Shown: positions 1 through 6,394 of the stretch, piece by piece
Layout of the letters: every line of letters starts with the position of its first letter
How positions within the stretch are numbered: the first letter of the stretch is position 1
Assembly (NCBI GenBank): GCA_938030915.1
Contig: CALHIO010000137.1
Span: forward strand, 1 to 10,145
Length of the DNA stretch: 10,145 bases
Origin: an uncultured Gemmatimonadota bacterium
GTDB lineage: Bacteria; Gemmatimonadota; Gemmatimonadetes; Longimicrobiales; Gaopeijiaceae
Direction of reading: 5' to 3'
The notes under the pieces: model-generated
Seen by the model: only the letters and a program-made list of their open reading frames with translations
Database searches by the model: none
Told to the model about the DNA's origin: nothing
Position numbers and translations under genes: made by a program

Positions 1-2358
1 CGCGTTGGGCTTGCGCAGCGTTCCTGCCTCGCGAGCAGCCTCGATCGCCCGCCACACGTTCGGTGGGGTGAACGGCAGATGATCCATCCGCACACCGATC
101 GCGTCGTAGATAGCGTTGGCGATCGCCGGAATCGATGGGTGCAGCGGCCCTTCCCCCGCCTCCTTGGCACCGTACGGACCTTCAGGATCGATGGACTCGA
201 CGATGAGCGATTCGAGCTCCGGTGTGTCGAGACTCGTGGGGATGCGGTAGTCGAGGAGTGAAGGCGCATTGTGCAACCCTGCACGGCCGTGATCCGCATC
301 CTTGAAGATTTGCTCCTCCATGATGGCTTCGGCTGCACCCATGTACGCTGAACCCTCCATCTGGCCCTCGACCAGGATCGGGTTGAGGGCGCGGCCGCAG
401 TCGTGAGCGATCCAGATCTTCTTCACGTCGACGAAGCCCGTGTCGATATCCACTTCGACTTCGGCCACATGCGACGTGAAGGAGTACGCCGGCGAAGCGC
501 CGATCGTCCCACCGCGGTACTCGCCGTGGACGTCCTTCGGGGTGTTGTACCAGCCCGTTGCGCCCAGCGTCCCGTGCTCCGCCTCAGCCAGATGAAACGC
601 CTCGACGATCGACATCTGGCGAGCCGTGTCCTGTGCCCAGACCGCGACGCCGCCTGCCAGGAGGACCTCCGAGGGTTTCACGTCCCAGCTCTTGGCCACC
701 GAAGACTGCACACGCTTCTTGAGGCGTGTCGCGGCGTCGATGGCCGCGTTGCCGAGCATGAAGGTGACGCGACTCGAGTAGGCGCCCAGATCTACCGGCG
801 TGAAGTCGGTGTCGCCACGAAGTACGCGAACCCAGTCCAGGGGCACGCCGAGCTCTTCCGCAGCGATGTACGCGACGACCGAGTCACATCCCTGACCGAT
901 CTCGCTGGCCCCGCTGAAGACCGCCACTCGACCGCTCCGATCGATCTGCATCTGGACCGCTGACTGAGGCATCTCGTTCGGGTAGATCGGGTAGTTCGTG
1001 CCCGAGATGTACGTGGAGCCTGCGATCCCGATGCCACGGCCGAACGGCATCGCTCTGAACTTTTCATGCCAGCCACTTGCCGACTCCACCGACGAAAGGC
1101 ATTGGAGGAAGCCGTTCGACGTCACGCGGAGCTCGTTCACCGTTCGTGTGTGTTCACCGATGAAGTTCCGACGTCGGAATTCGATGGGGTCCAGCTCGAC
1201 CTGCTCCGCCAGCTTGTCGATCTGGACCTCGAATGCGAACCGGGGCTGCACCGAGCCATGTCCTCGTTTCGGCCCACATGCGGGCTTGTTGGTGTACACG
1301 CGGGTCGAGTCGAAGCGGTACGCCGGCATTTCGTACGGCGCACAGAGCAGCTGGCCGGAGTAGTACGTGGTCACGAGACCGAAAGAGGCGTAAGCACCCC
1401 CGTCCAACAGGATTCGGGCGTCGACCGACGTCAGCTTCCCGTCTCGGGTCGCGCCGGTCCGATAACGCATGTGAAATGGGTGGCGACCACGATGCGAGTA
1501 GAAGACCTCCTCGCGAGTGTAGAGGATCTTCACCGGTCGCCCGGTCTTCATGGCTAGCTTGGCCACGCAGAACTCTAGATCGAACGGCTCGCTCTTGCCC
1601 CCGAAGGCACCCCCCACCAGTGGTTGCAGTACTCGGACCTGTGCCTGGTCGAGTTCGAGCACACGAGCGAGCTCGCGATGCAGATAGTGAGGGACCTGGG
1701 TCGCGGACCACACGGTCAGCCGTCCGACTCCATCCCATTGGCCGATCGCACAGTGCGGCTCGATCGGCGCGTGCGTGGTACCCTCGAAGAAGTAGTCCCC
1801 TTCGACCACGACATCGGAGGATTCCATTCCACCTTCGACGTCACCGAATTCGAGCTTCACCATCTTCGTGACGTTTCCGTTCCACCCGTCCTTCTTAGCG
1901 TCGTGGATGAACGGCGTGGATCCATCGGCCCGAACGGACAGGTGTGGATCCAGGAACGGCGGCAGTTGCTCGTACGCGACGTCGATCAGGGCGAGCGCTT
2001 CGATGGCCGTGTCCTCGTCGATCGCGGCGACGGCGGCCACTCCGTCTCCGATGTACCGCACCCGGTCCACGCAGAGCGGGTACTCGTCCGGAGTCCAGGG
2101 GATGATCCCGTACTGGACCGGCATGTCGCGCCCGGTGATCACGGCGTGCACGCCGTCGAGCGCTTCCGCTCGGGTTGTGTCGATCGAGACGATACGTGCG
2201 TGCGGGTGCGGGCTTCGCAGGATCTTGCCGTGCAACATGCCGGGAAGGGCGACATCGTCCGTGTAGATGGCGCGCCCGGTGGATTTTGCCAGGCCCTCGA
2301 CCTTCCGCATCGCGGAACCGATCAAAGTCATGTCCGACTTAGTGTTAGCACGGTTCAT
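1..2358 (-). CDS. Xanthine dehydrogenase-family molybdopterin-binding large subunit, 3' end outside window
   Basis: This is the catalytic subunit of a molybdenum hydroxylase (xanthine dehydrogenase / 4-hydroxybenzoyl-CoA reductase / CO dehydrogenase superfamily). It binds the Mo-pterin cofactor and oxidises or reduces a substrate whose identity cannot be read from the sequence. The frame is open for 786 codons to the window edge. Residues about 20-130 form the N-terminal a/b-hammerhead domain (TGRAIYTDD, LRSPHPHAR). The Mo-cofactor motif GGAFGGK is at about 249-255, followed by CGPKRGHG and then EIGQGCDSVVAYIAAEELG. The C-terminal GAKEAGEGP contains the expected catalytic Glu (about E736), followed by PAIANAI. 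The RGHG and KEAGEGP variants resemble my recollection of 4-hydroxybenzoyl-CoA reductase alpha subunits, but this is not a firm substrate call. Family members are about 760-800 residues, so only a few C-terminal residues are missing. The start is the first in-frame ATG (2358) after a stop at 2434-2436, with only a weak GAGAG upstream. Confidence 0.93.
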   Translation of the reverse strand, partial: MNRANTKSDMTLIGSAMRKVEGLAKSTGRAIYTDDVALPGMLHGKILRSPHPHARIVSIDTTRAEALDGVHAVITGRDMPVQYGIIPWTPDEYPLCVDRVRYIGDGVAAVAAIDEDTAIEALALIDVAYEQLPPFLDPHLSVRADGSTPFIHDAKKDGWNGNVTKMVKLEFGDVEGGMESSDVVVEGDYFFEGTTHAPIEPHCAIGQWDGVGRLTVWSATQVPHYLHRELARVLELDQAQVRVLQPLVGGAFGGKSEPFDLEFCVAKLAMKTGRPVKILYTREEVFYSHRGRHPFHMRYRTGATRDGKLTSVDARILLDGGAYASFGLVTTYYSGQLLCAPYEMPAYRFDSTRVYTNKPACGPKRGHGSVQPRFAFEVQIDKLAEQVELDPIEFRRRNFIGEHTRTVNELRVTSNGFLQCLSSVESASGWHEKFRAMPFGRGIGIAGSTYISGTNYPIYPNEMPQSAVQMQIDRSGRVAVFSGASEIGQGCDSVVAYIAAEELGVPLDWVRVLRGDTDFTPVDLGAYSSRVTFMLGNAAIDAATRLKKRVQSSVAKSWDVKPSEVLLAGGVAVWAQDTARQMSIVEAFHLAEAEHGTLGATGWYNTPKDVHGEYRGGTIGASPAYSFTSHVAEVEVDIDTGFVDVKKIWIAHDCGRALNPILVEGQMEGSAYMGAAEAIMEEQIFKDADHGRAGLHNAPSLLDYRIPTSLDTPELESLIVESIDPEGPYGAKEAGEGPLHPSIPAIANAIYDAIGVRMDHLPFTPPNVWRAIEAAREAGTLRKPNA

Positions 2359-2450
2359 GGCTCTCGCATCCGCACATGGGTGGCGATGGAGATCTTTTCG
2401 GCATAATTGTACAAGCCCAAGTCGGACAGCTCGTTACATCCGTCGATCAC
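2355..2450 (-). CDS. Candidate 31-aa small ORF bridging the two Mo-hydroxylase genes
   Basis: This is a short ORF between the [2Fe-2S] and molybdopterin subunit genes. Its GTG start overlaps the stop of the small subunit (GTGA), and its TGA overlaps the ATG of the large subunit (ATGA). The peptide is hydrophilic with no signal peptide or membrane segment: it begins VIDGCNELSDLG and ends HVRMREP. Counting the 31 sense codons, G or C occupies 16 first, 11 second and 23 third positions. This is the pattern of real coding DNA in a high-GC genome rather than of an untranslated spacer. I do not recognise the peptide. It could be a small protein, a translational-coupling leader for the large subunit, or a chance open frame. 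The frame is also open upstream into the small-subunit gene, so a frameshifted extension cannot be excluded. Confidence 0.35.
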   Translation of the reverse strand: MIDGCNELSDLGLYNYAEKISIATHVRMREP

Positions 2451-2944
2451 GTTCCGGGCTCCTGTTCCACGTCCAGCCGGTGTGCAGCCGCTTCTATGGC
2501 GTCGTAAATTTTCGCGTATCCCGTACAACGACAGAGGTTGCCTGCCAACGCCTCCTGGATCTCGTCGCGCGTCGGCGAGGACCGTCGGTTCAGCAGGGCG
2601 GCGGCGGAGCACAGGATGCCCGGCGTGCAGAAGCCGCACTGCGCGGCGCCGTTGAGGTCGAATTCGTCCTGCAGGGGGTGGGGACCGTCCGGCCCTCCCA
2701 GCCCTTCTACAGTGACGATGTCGCGTCCCTCAGCCTCCCAGACGGGTGTCAGGCACGACAAGGTCGGGGCACCGTCGACGATCACGGTGCACGCGCCACA
2801 GTCACCCTTGTCGCAACCCTGCTTCGTGCCCGTCAGGGACAGCACGTAGCGGAGTGCCTCGAGAAGGGTGTAGTGGGTCGGCACGCCGACCTCGTGAGTA
2901 TCTCCGTTGACACGGAGCCGAACGATATCAGTCGTCTTTGACAT
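2447..2944 (-). CDS. (2Fe-2S)-binding small subunit of a xanthine dehydrogenase-family enzyme
   Basis: This electron-transfer subunit of the molybdenum hydroxylase passes electrons between the Mo centre and an acceptor through two [2Fe-2S] clusters. At 165 residues it has the usual length. The N-terminal plant-ferredoxin-like domain has the cluster cysteines C44, C49, C52 and C64 (TKQGCDKGDCGACTV, then LSC). The C-terminal four-helix domain has C103 and C106 (QCGFCTPG) and C138 and C140 (GNLCRCTGY). All eight expected cysteines are present, so both clusters should assemble. The layout matches CoxS, HcrC and related subunits. The gene precedes the large subunit on the same strand. No clear Shine-Dalgarno sequence precedes the ATG at 2944, so initiation may be weak or leaderless. 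A gene for an FAD-binding medium subunit is not seen in the window. Confidence 0.95.
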   Translation of the reverse strand: MSKTTDIVRLRVNGDTHEVGVPTHYTLLEALRYVLSLTGTKQGCDKGDCGACTVIVDGAPTLSCLTPVWEAEGRDIVTVEGLGGPDGPHPLQDEFDLNGAAQCGFCTPGILCSAAALLNRRSSPTRDEIQEALAGNLCRCTGYAKIYDAIEAAAHRLDVEQEPGT

Positions 2945-2984
2945 GGTCGAACAAGGTCGCCCGCGTCGCGTCGTGTTGGCAACG

Positions 2985-3004
2985 GCACCTTTCCCGATAG
3001 GTGC
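2985..3004. promoter_or_regulatory. Inverted repeat in the divergent intergenic region (possible operator)
   Basis: GCACCT and AGGTGC form perfect 6-bp arms separated by 8 bp, TTCCCGAT. They lie between the divergently transcribed Mo-hydroxylase and bacilliredoxin genes and end two bases before a possible -35 element for the latter. Position and symmetry fit a dimeric regulator site. Short dyads also arise by chance in high-GC DNA, and no regulator gene of an obvious kind is adjacent. Confidence 0.3.
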
Positions 3005-3006
3005 GG

Positions 3007-3034
3007 TAGACAGTGTTCAATCTTCAGATATCAC
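3007..3034 (+). promoter_or_regulatory. Possible sigma70-type promoter for the bacilliredoxin gene
   Basis: TAGACA (3007-3012, five of six matches to TTGACA) is followed after 16 bp by TATCAC (3029-3034, four of six matches to TATAAT). A start of transcription near 3041 would leave a leader of about 50 nt containing the ribosome binding site AGGAG at 3082-3086. This is a weak consensus match only, and promoters in this lineage may differ. Confidence 0.28.
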
Positions 3035-3091
3035 TCGATTCACCACCCGATACGAATGCGGTGCGGTGACGAATTTGGAGCAGGAGACAGA

Positions 3092-3508
3092 ATGCCCTAT
3101 CCCGAGATGATGGTTGCCCCGATGCGCGAGGATCTCGTGCGCGTGGGTTTTGCCGAGATGCGTACGCCCGAGGACGTCGATACGCTCCTCGGCGCGGAGA
3201 AGCGAACGACGCTGGTTGCCGTAAACTCGGTGTGCGGATGTGCGGCGGCCATGATGCGTCCCGCCGTCTGGATGTCGCTGCAGGGGGACAGGAAGCCGGA
3301 GGTGCTGACGACCGTCTTCGCTGGTCAGGACATGGAGGCGACCGACCGGACCCGGCATTACATCACGGGTTACCCGCCTTCATCTCCTTCAGTGGCGCTC
3401 TTCAAGGACGGGGAACTCGTCTACTTCATGGAGCGGCACCAGATCGAGGGTCGGCACCCGGAGGACATTGCTGCGGATCTTCGCACTGCGTACGACGAGC
3501 ACTGCTGA
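3092..3508 (+). CDS. Bacilliredoxin, BrxA/BrxB (YphP/YqiW, DUF1094) family
   Basis: This is a cytoplasmic thiol-disulfide protein. Characterised family members remove bacillithiol from S-bacillithiolated proteins in oxidative stress through a CXC-type active site. The 138 residues match the usual length of about 140-145. The active-site segment VAVNSVCGCAA carries C48-G-C50. It is followed by the family signatures TVFAGQDMEATDRTR (about 75-88), GYPPSSPSVALFKDG and ERHQIEGRHPEDIA. The final residue C138 corresponds to a cysteine near the C-terminus of homologues as I recall them. I chose the ATG at 3092 because AGGAG lies 5 nt upstream and the family N-terminus (MPYP...) begins there; the longer reading from 3056 adds unrelated residues. 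It is divergent from the Mo-hydroxylase genes and ends at its own terminator. Its presence suggests the organism makes bacillithiol or a similar thiol, which is an inference. Confidence 0.94.
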   Translation: MPYPEMMVAPMREDLVRVGFAEMRTPEDVDTLLGAEKRTTLVAVNSVCGCAAAMMRPAVWMSLQGDRKPEVLTTVFAGQDMEATDRTRHYITGYPPSSPSVALFKDGELVYFMERHQIEGRHPEDIAADLRTAYDEHC

Positions 3509-3535
3509 CGCGGTCTTCGGGTTACAGGGGTGATC

Positions 3536-3571
3536 AAAGCGGGGTCCGGCTGAAATGCCGGGCCCCGTTTT
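3536..3571 (+). terminator. Rho-independent terminator after the bacilliredoxin gene
   Basis: An 11-bp stem (3540-3550 paired with 3557-3567, with one G-U pair) encloses the 6-nt loop TGAAAT and is followed by TTTT. The upstream AAA mirrors the T run, so the element could also work on the other strand. It lies 28 nt after the bacilliredoxin stop codon and makes that gene monocistronic. Confidence 0.85.
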
Positions 3572-3758
3572 GACGTATGCAGACGCACGTGTGAAGAGCT
3601 GGAAGGTTCGATGCAACTTTTTCGGACGTCGATCCGTCAGATGAGTTGCAGGAGGGATCCCGGGACGGGAACTCGCAGCGGGCATTCGGCCATCCGGAGC
3701 TCGAAGCACGCACTGCACGGAGCCAGGGGGCTCCGTTACCACTCTGCTGAGGAGGAAG
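3572..3758 (+). other. Structured non-coding leader upstream of the secreted-protein gene
   Basis: No convincing gene lies between the terminator and the next coding region. The stretch holds two dyads. TGCAACT (3612-3618) pairs with AGTTGCA (3644-3650) and encloses CGGA/TCCG (3623-3626 with 3633-3636), giving a nested hairpin. A second hairpin at 3717-3736 ends 14 nt before the Shine-Dalgarno of the next gene. Any promoter for the downstream genes must lie here, but I see no strong consensus. The reading frame starting at 3611 has an arginine- and serine-rich, unprotein-like translation and is not called. Confidence 0.4.
3717..3736 (+). promoter_or_regulatory. Perfect 8-bp hairpin just upstream of a ribosome binding site
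   Basis: ACGGAGCC (3717-3724), the loop AGGG, and GGCTCCGT (3729-3736) form a stable stem. It is not followed by a T run, so it is not a classical terminator. Its place 14 nt before GGAGGA (3751-3756) suggests a role in translation or mRNA stability, or an attenuator needing another factor. Function is inferred from position only. Confidence 0.4.
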
Positions 3759-3761
3759 ATG

Positions 3762-4166
3762 ATGAAAGGGATGATTCGAGTGGCACTGATGCTGGGCCTG
3801 GTGGCAGTTAGCGCCGTGAACGTTCAGGCGGCTGAGTACCAGGCATCCGACGACGAGATCACGACTGAGATCTACGTCATGAACAACCACCTCTCGGATG
3901 TTCGTGTATTTGCGGAAGACGCCGAGGGTCGGCTGCACAACCTCGGTCGCGTCAAGCGCGGGGACCTTCGCACCTTCGAGGTGCCGGAGCAGCTGGCCGA
4001 AGAGGAGTTCCGGATCAAGATCTACCCGAGCGCACCCGTGTGGTCGCCGATCTCCGACGATTTCGGAGTGAAGACGAACCCTCTCGCGGCTGAGCGTGAC
4101 CGGCAGGTCCGTCTCTGGCTCGAGGCTGATCTTTCCCAGTCGATCGTCGAGATCGATCGGGGCTGA
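3762..4166 (+). CDS. Small secreted protein of unknown function
   Basis: This is a 134-residue protein with a clear signal peptide. A basic start (MKGMIR) is followed by the hydrophobic run VALMLGLVAVSAV and a likely signal-peptidase site after NVQA, giving a mature protein from about AEYQ. The mature part is acidic and rich in alternating hydrophobic residues (TEIYVMNNHLSDVRVFAED, GRLHNLGRVKRGDLRTFEVP), which suggests a small beta-sandwich. I do not recognise a named family. It has no cysteines and no lipobox. GGAGGA (3751-3756) is 5 nt from the ATG at 3762 but only 2 nt from the in-frame ATG at 3759, so I prefer 3762. The sensor kinase begins 35 nt downstream with no terminator between, so the two are probably co-transcribed. 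The protein may then act as a periplasmic partner or target of that kinase, which is inference. Confidence 0.8.
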   Translation: MKGMIRVALMLGLVAVSAVNVQAAEYQASDDEITTEIYVMNNHLSDVRVFAEDAEGRLHNLGRVKRGDLRTFEVPEQLAEEEFRIKIYPSAPVWSPISDDFGVKTNPLAAERDRQVRLWLEADLSQSIVEIDRG

Positions 4167-4201
4167 TCGACCCATTCTCAAAAGGTGGCGGCTCAGCGAC
4201 G

Positions 4202-6370
4202 TTGCTGACGCGTTTTCGCCGTCCGTGGCTTGGATGTGCCGTGGGGGCATGCGCCCCCGCGGCCGTCTGCTTCCCCTTTCAGAGTGTTGACCACCTGGTT
4301 TTGATATCTCATACCCAGGCTCCGGGTCACGCTCCGCCCGAGTCTCGTCCGGATGAAAGGCGACCCGAACGACAGGCAGTTCCCGAGTTTCTCCTCGACA
4401 CGGAGCAGCCTCTTCTGGGGCTGATCTTGCTGCTCGCGCCCGTGGCGCACGGCATCCGCGCGGTCGTTTGGACGCTCAACCCGCCGGAGCAGGGGGGCCG
4501 TGCCGTGGCGGCTGTGTCAGCCATATTCGCACTGTCTTCCCTTGTGCTCTGGCGTTACGTGGCCTCGAGCCTCCGGAGCGACGCAGTGCCAAGCGTGCTG
4601 GCGGGTGGCGTGGTCGGACTGATGGCCGGAAGCGTCATGCTCACCGTGGCTGCGAGCGGTAGCATACCTCTACTCGCCGCGACCATGGCCGTCATCCTGG
4701 CGCTTCGGGACGAGCACGGCAGGTCGTTGGCTTCGTTACTCGTCATCACTCTACCTGCGTTTTTTCTGGATCTTTCGGATCCGCAGGTGATTCTCTCCAT
4801 GGGCAGCGCCGCTGCCGTGGCCATCGCAGGGTCCGGGTTCCTACGGCGACGGAGCGACGCCCGTGGGATGAGGCTTGCCGCCCGCGCTCGGCTCGCTGAA
4901 CTCATTTCGTCTGCAGATGATTGGACTGCGCGACGAACCAACATGCTCGCGGGACTGGCCCATGACGTTCGCGGTCCCCTGCAGGGAGCCGTTCTGGCAG
5001 TGCAGGTCGCGGAGGCCCGCTTCGGCGATAGCCTTCCTGCTGCGATGCGGCAGACTGCAGTGACTCTGGCCGGACATTGCCTGGATCTGGGGCAGCGGCT
5101 GAGGGACATCATTTCGGATCTTCGAAGCCCACCACCGGAGGTGCAGCCACCCAGCGATGCGGACCGGGTGTCCTTGCTGCGAGAGTGGCAGGCCAGGGAA
5201 CACGTCGATTTCCCGGTATTCATGCTATCCCTGACGGGATTGCTCTTCGTGGTTTCTGGACTTGGGTCCGGCGTGTGGTTCGGACACGAGGGCGTCGTTC
5301 TGATCGCGCTGGCGATCTCTTATGCGATCATGGTCGCCACGTCCCGGACCCCAGCACCTCCGTGGCTCGGCTCCGAGGGAGAGACATGGCTCATCCTTTC
5401 GCCTGGTCTCCTGTGGTTCGGTGGGCAGGCCATCGGTCAGTCTTACCACGACCTGGCCGTGGTGATCGCTCTGTTCTGGGTGGGTGCGCTCACGTCGAGT
5501 CCTCGCACGCTGCTGATCATTGGCTCCGGGACGGTCGCCCTCACGCTACTGGCTACCCAATCCGTGGATTCGACGCTCGTCGTGATGGCCACGTTCGCAG
5601 CGGTTTACCAATACCGACGCTCTGCGACCACGCTGGCAGAGGAGGCGGCCGACTGGGCGCTCCGTATCGATCGACGACATGAGCAGGTGCGTCGAGGCGC
5701 TGCCGAAGTTGATCGCCTGGGCCACGCCCTCGTTCACGAAATCGGAGGTCGTTCCCAGCAACTGCTCGACGACGCCCGAGCGCTTCGGGACCTCGCCGAC
5801 TCAGGGAGTTTGAATGAAGTACTTCCGTTCTATGACCGTGCCCAACGGGCGGTCGCGGGGCTCACCACTCTTATCCCCGAGACGCTCGAGGTAGGGGAAT
5901 CGGTCACGGACGGTCACTGCGCGACGGAAATAGGGGAGGTGACGCGTTGGCTGTCGTACGTCTTCACCGATCGGATGAATGCGGTCGGAGGCAGCCTGGT
6001 CTTCGACGTTGGCCCGGATACCGCGCTGTCGATCTCTGAGTCGGCCCTCAGGAAGATTCTCATCAACCTCGTGGACAACGCGGTCAAATTCTCGCCGCCT
6101 GGAGGACAGGTCGAGGTCAGGGCGTACCGACCCCCATCCGAGAATCGCGTCATCGTCACGGTTCAAGATCAAGGCCCGGGCATTCCAGACGAAGAGGTCG
6201 TCCGACTGTTCGAATGGTTCGAGCAGGGCGAGGACCAGTCGGGGGTGAAGGGTGAAGGCTTTGGGATCGGACTGGCCGTCGTTCAGGGCCTCGTTCGCGA
6301 TGCCGGTGGTCGAATCGATGTCGAATCGGAGCCCGGCTCCACCTGTATTCGGCTCACCTTCGAGGCGTGA
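4202..6370 (+). CDS. Membrane histidine kinase with two membrane/DHp modules and one ATPase domain
   Basis: This is a sensor histidine kinase of up to 722 residues. A Pro/Arg-rich N-terminus is followed by a membrane bundle of five or six helices (about 69-213) and a helical linker. A canonical H-box comes next, MLAGLAHDVRGPL (H254), with the rest of a DHp-like helical pair to about 310. A second membrane bundle (about 338-470), a second linker and a divergent H-box-like segment, HALVHEIGGRSQQ (H512), follow. The protein ends with one HATPase_c domain: N-box INLVDNAVKFS (N622, N626), G1 VQDQGPGIP (656-661), F-box-like LFEWFEQGE, and G2 GFGIGL (686-691). The ATPase residues look intact. No in-frame ATG occurs near the start: TTG 4202, GTG 4241 and TTG 4301 are candidates, with AAGGTGG at 4182-4188 upstream, so the N-terminus is uncertain. 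No response regulator gene is adjacent. It is probably co-transcribed with the small secreted protein upstream and converges with the DUF1028 operon. Confidence 0.9.
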   Translation: MLTRFRRPWLGCAVGACAPAAVCFPFQSVDHLVLISHTQAPGHAPPESRPDERRPERQAVPEFLLDTEQPLLGLILLLAPVAHGIRAVVWTLNPPEQGGRAVAAVSAIFALSSLVLWRYVASSLRSDAVPSVLAGGVVGLMAGSVMLTVAASGSIPLLAATMAVILALRDEHGRSLASLLVITLPAFFLDLSDPQVILSMGSAAAVAIAGSGFLRRRSDARGMRLAARARLAELISSADDWTARRTNMLAGLAHDVRGPLQGAVLAVQVAEARFGDSLPAAMRQTAVTLAGHCLDLGQRLRDIISDLRSPPPEVQPPSDADRVSLLREWQAREHVDFPVFMLSLTGLLFVVSGLGSGVWFGHEGVVLIALAISYAIMVATSRTPAPPWLGSEGETWLILSPGLLWFGGQAIGQSYHDLAVVIALFWVGALTSSPRTLLIIGSGTVALTLLATQSVDSTLVVMATFAAVYQYRRSATTLAEEAADWALRIDRRHEQVRRGAAEVDRLGHALVHEIGGRSQQLLDDARALRDLADSGSLNEVLPFYDRAQRAVAGLTTLIPETLEVGESVTDGHCATEIGEVTRWLSYVFTDRMNAVGGSLVFDVGPDTALSISESALRKILINLVDNAVKFSPPGGQVEVRAYRPPSENRVIVTVQDQGPGIPDEEVVRLFEWFEQGEDQSGVKGEGFGIGLAVVQGLVRDAGGRIDVESEPGSTCIRLTFEA

Positions 6371-6394
6371 TCCACAGGGCCGGATGGTGCCCGG

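Noticed and set aside
403..2941. Several long plus-strand open frames opposite the Mo-hydroxylase genes (for example 403-963, 1233-1871, 1624-2406, 2267-2941).
   Set aside because: The minus strand encodes a continuous, motif-complete large and small subunit here. The plus-strand translations are Arg/Ser/Asp-rich with no family resemblance, as expected opposite a high-GC gene.
3611..3811. 66-codon plus-strand ORF in the leader region.
   Set aside because: It overlaps the signal-peptide-coding start of the next gene, has an Arg/Ser/Asp-rich composition and lacks a good ribosome binding site. The region is better explained as a structured leader.
3534..5223. Minus-strand open frames of 238 and 222 codons (3534-4250 and 4555-5223).
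   Set aside because: They lie opposite the secreted protein and the membrane kinase, whose plus-strand readings show a signal peptide, membrane helices and an H-box. The antisense readings show low-complexity composition and no motifs.
6371..6394. GGGC/GCCC dyad in the 24-bp convergent gap as a bidirectional terminator.
   Set aside because: The arms are only 4 bp and no T run follows on either strand.
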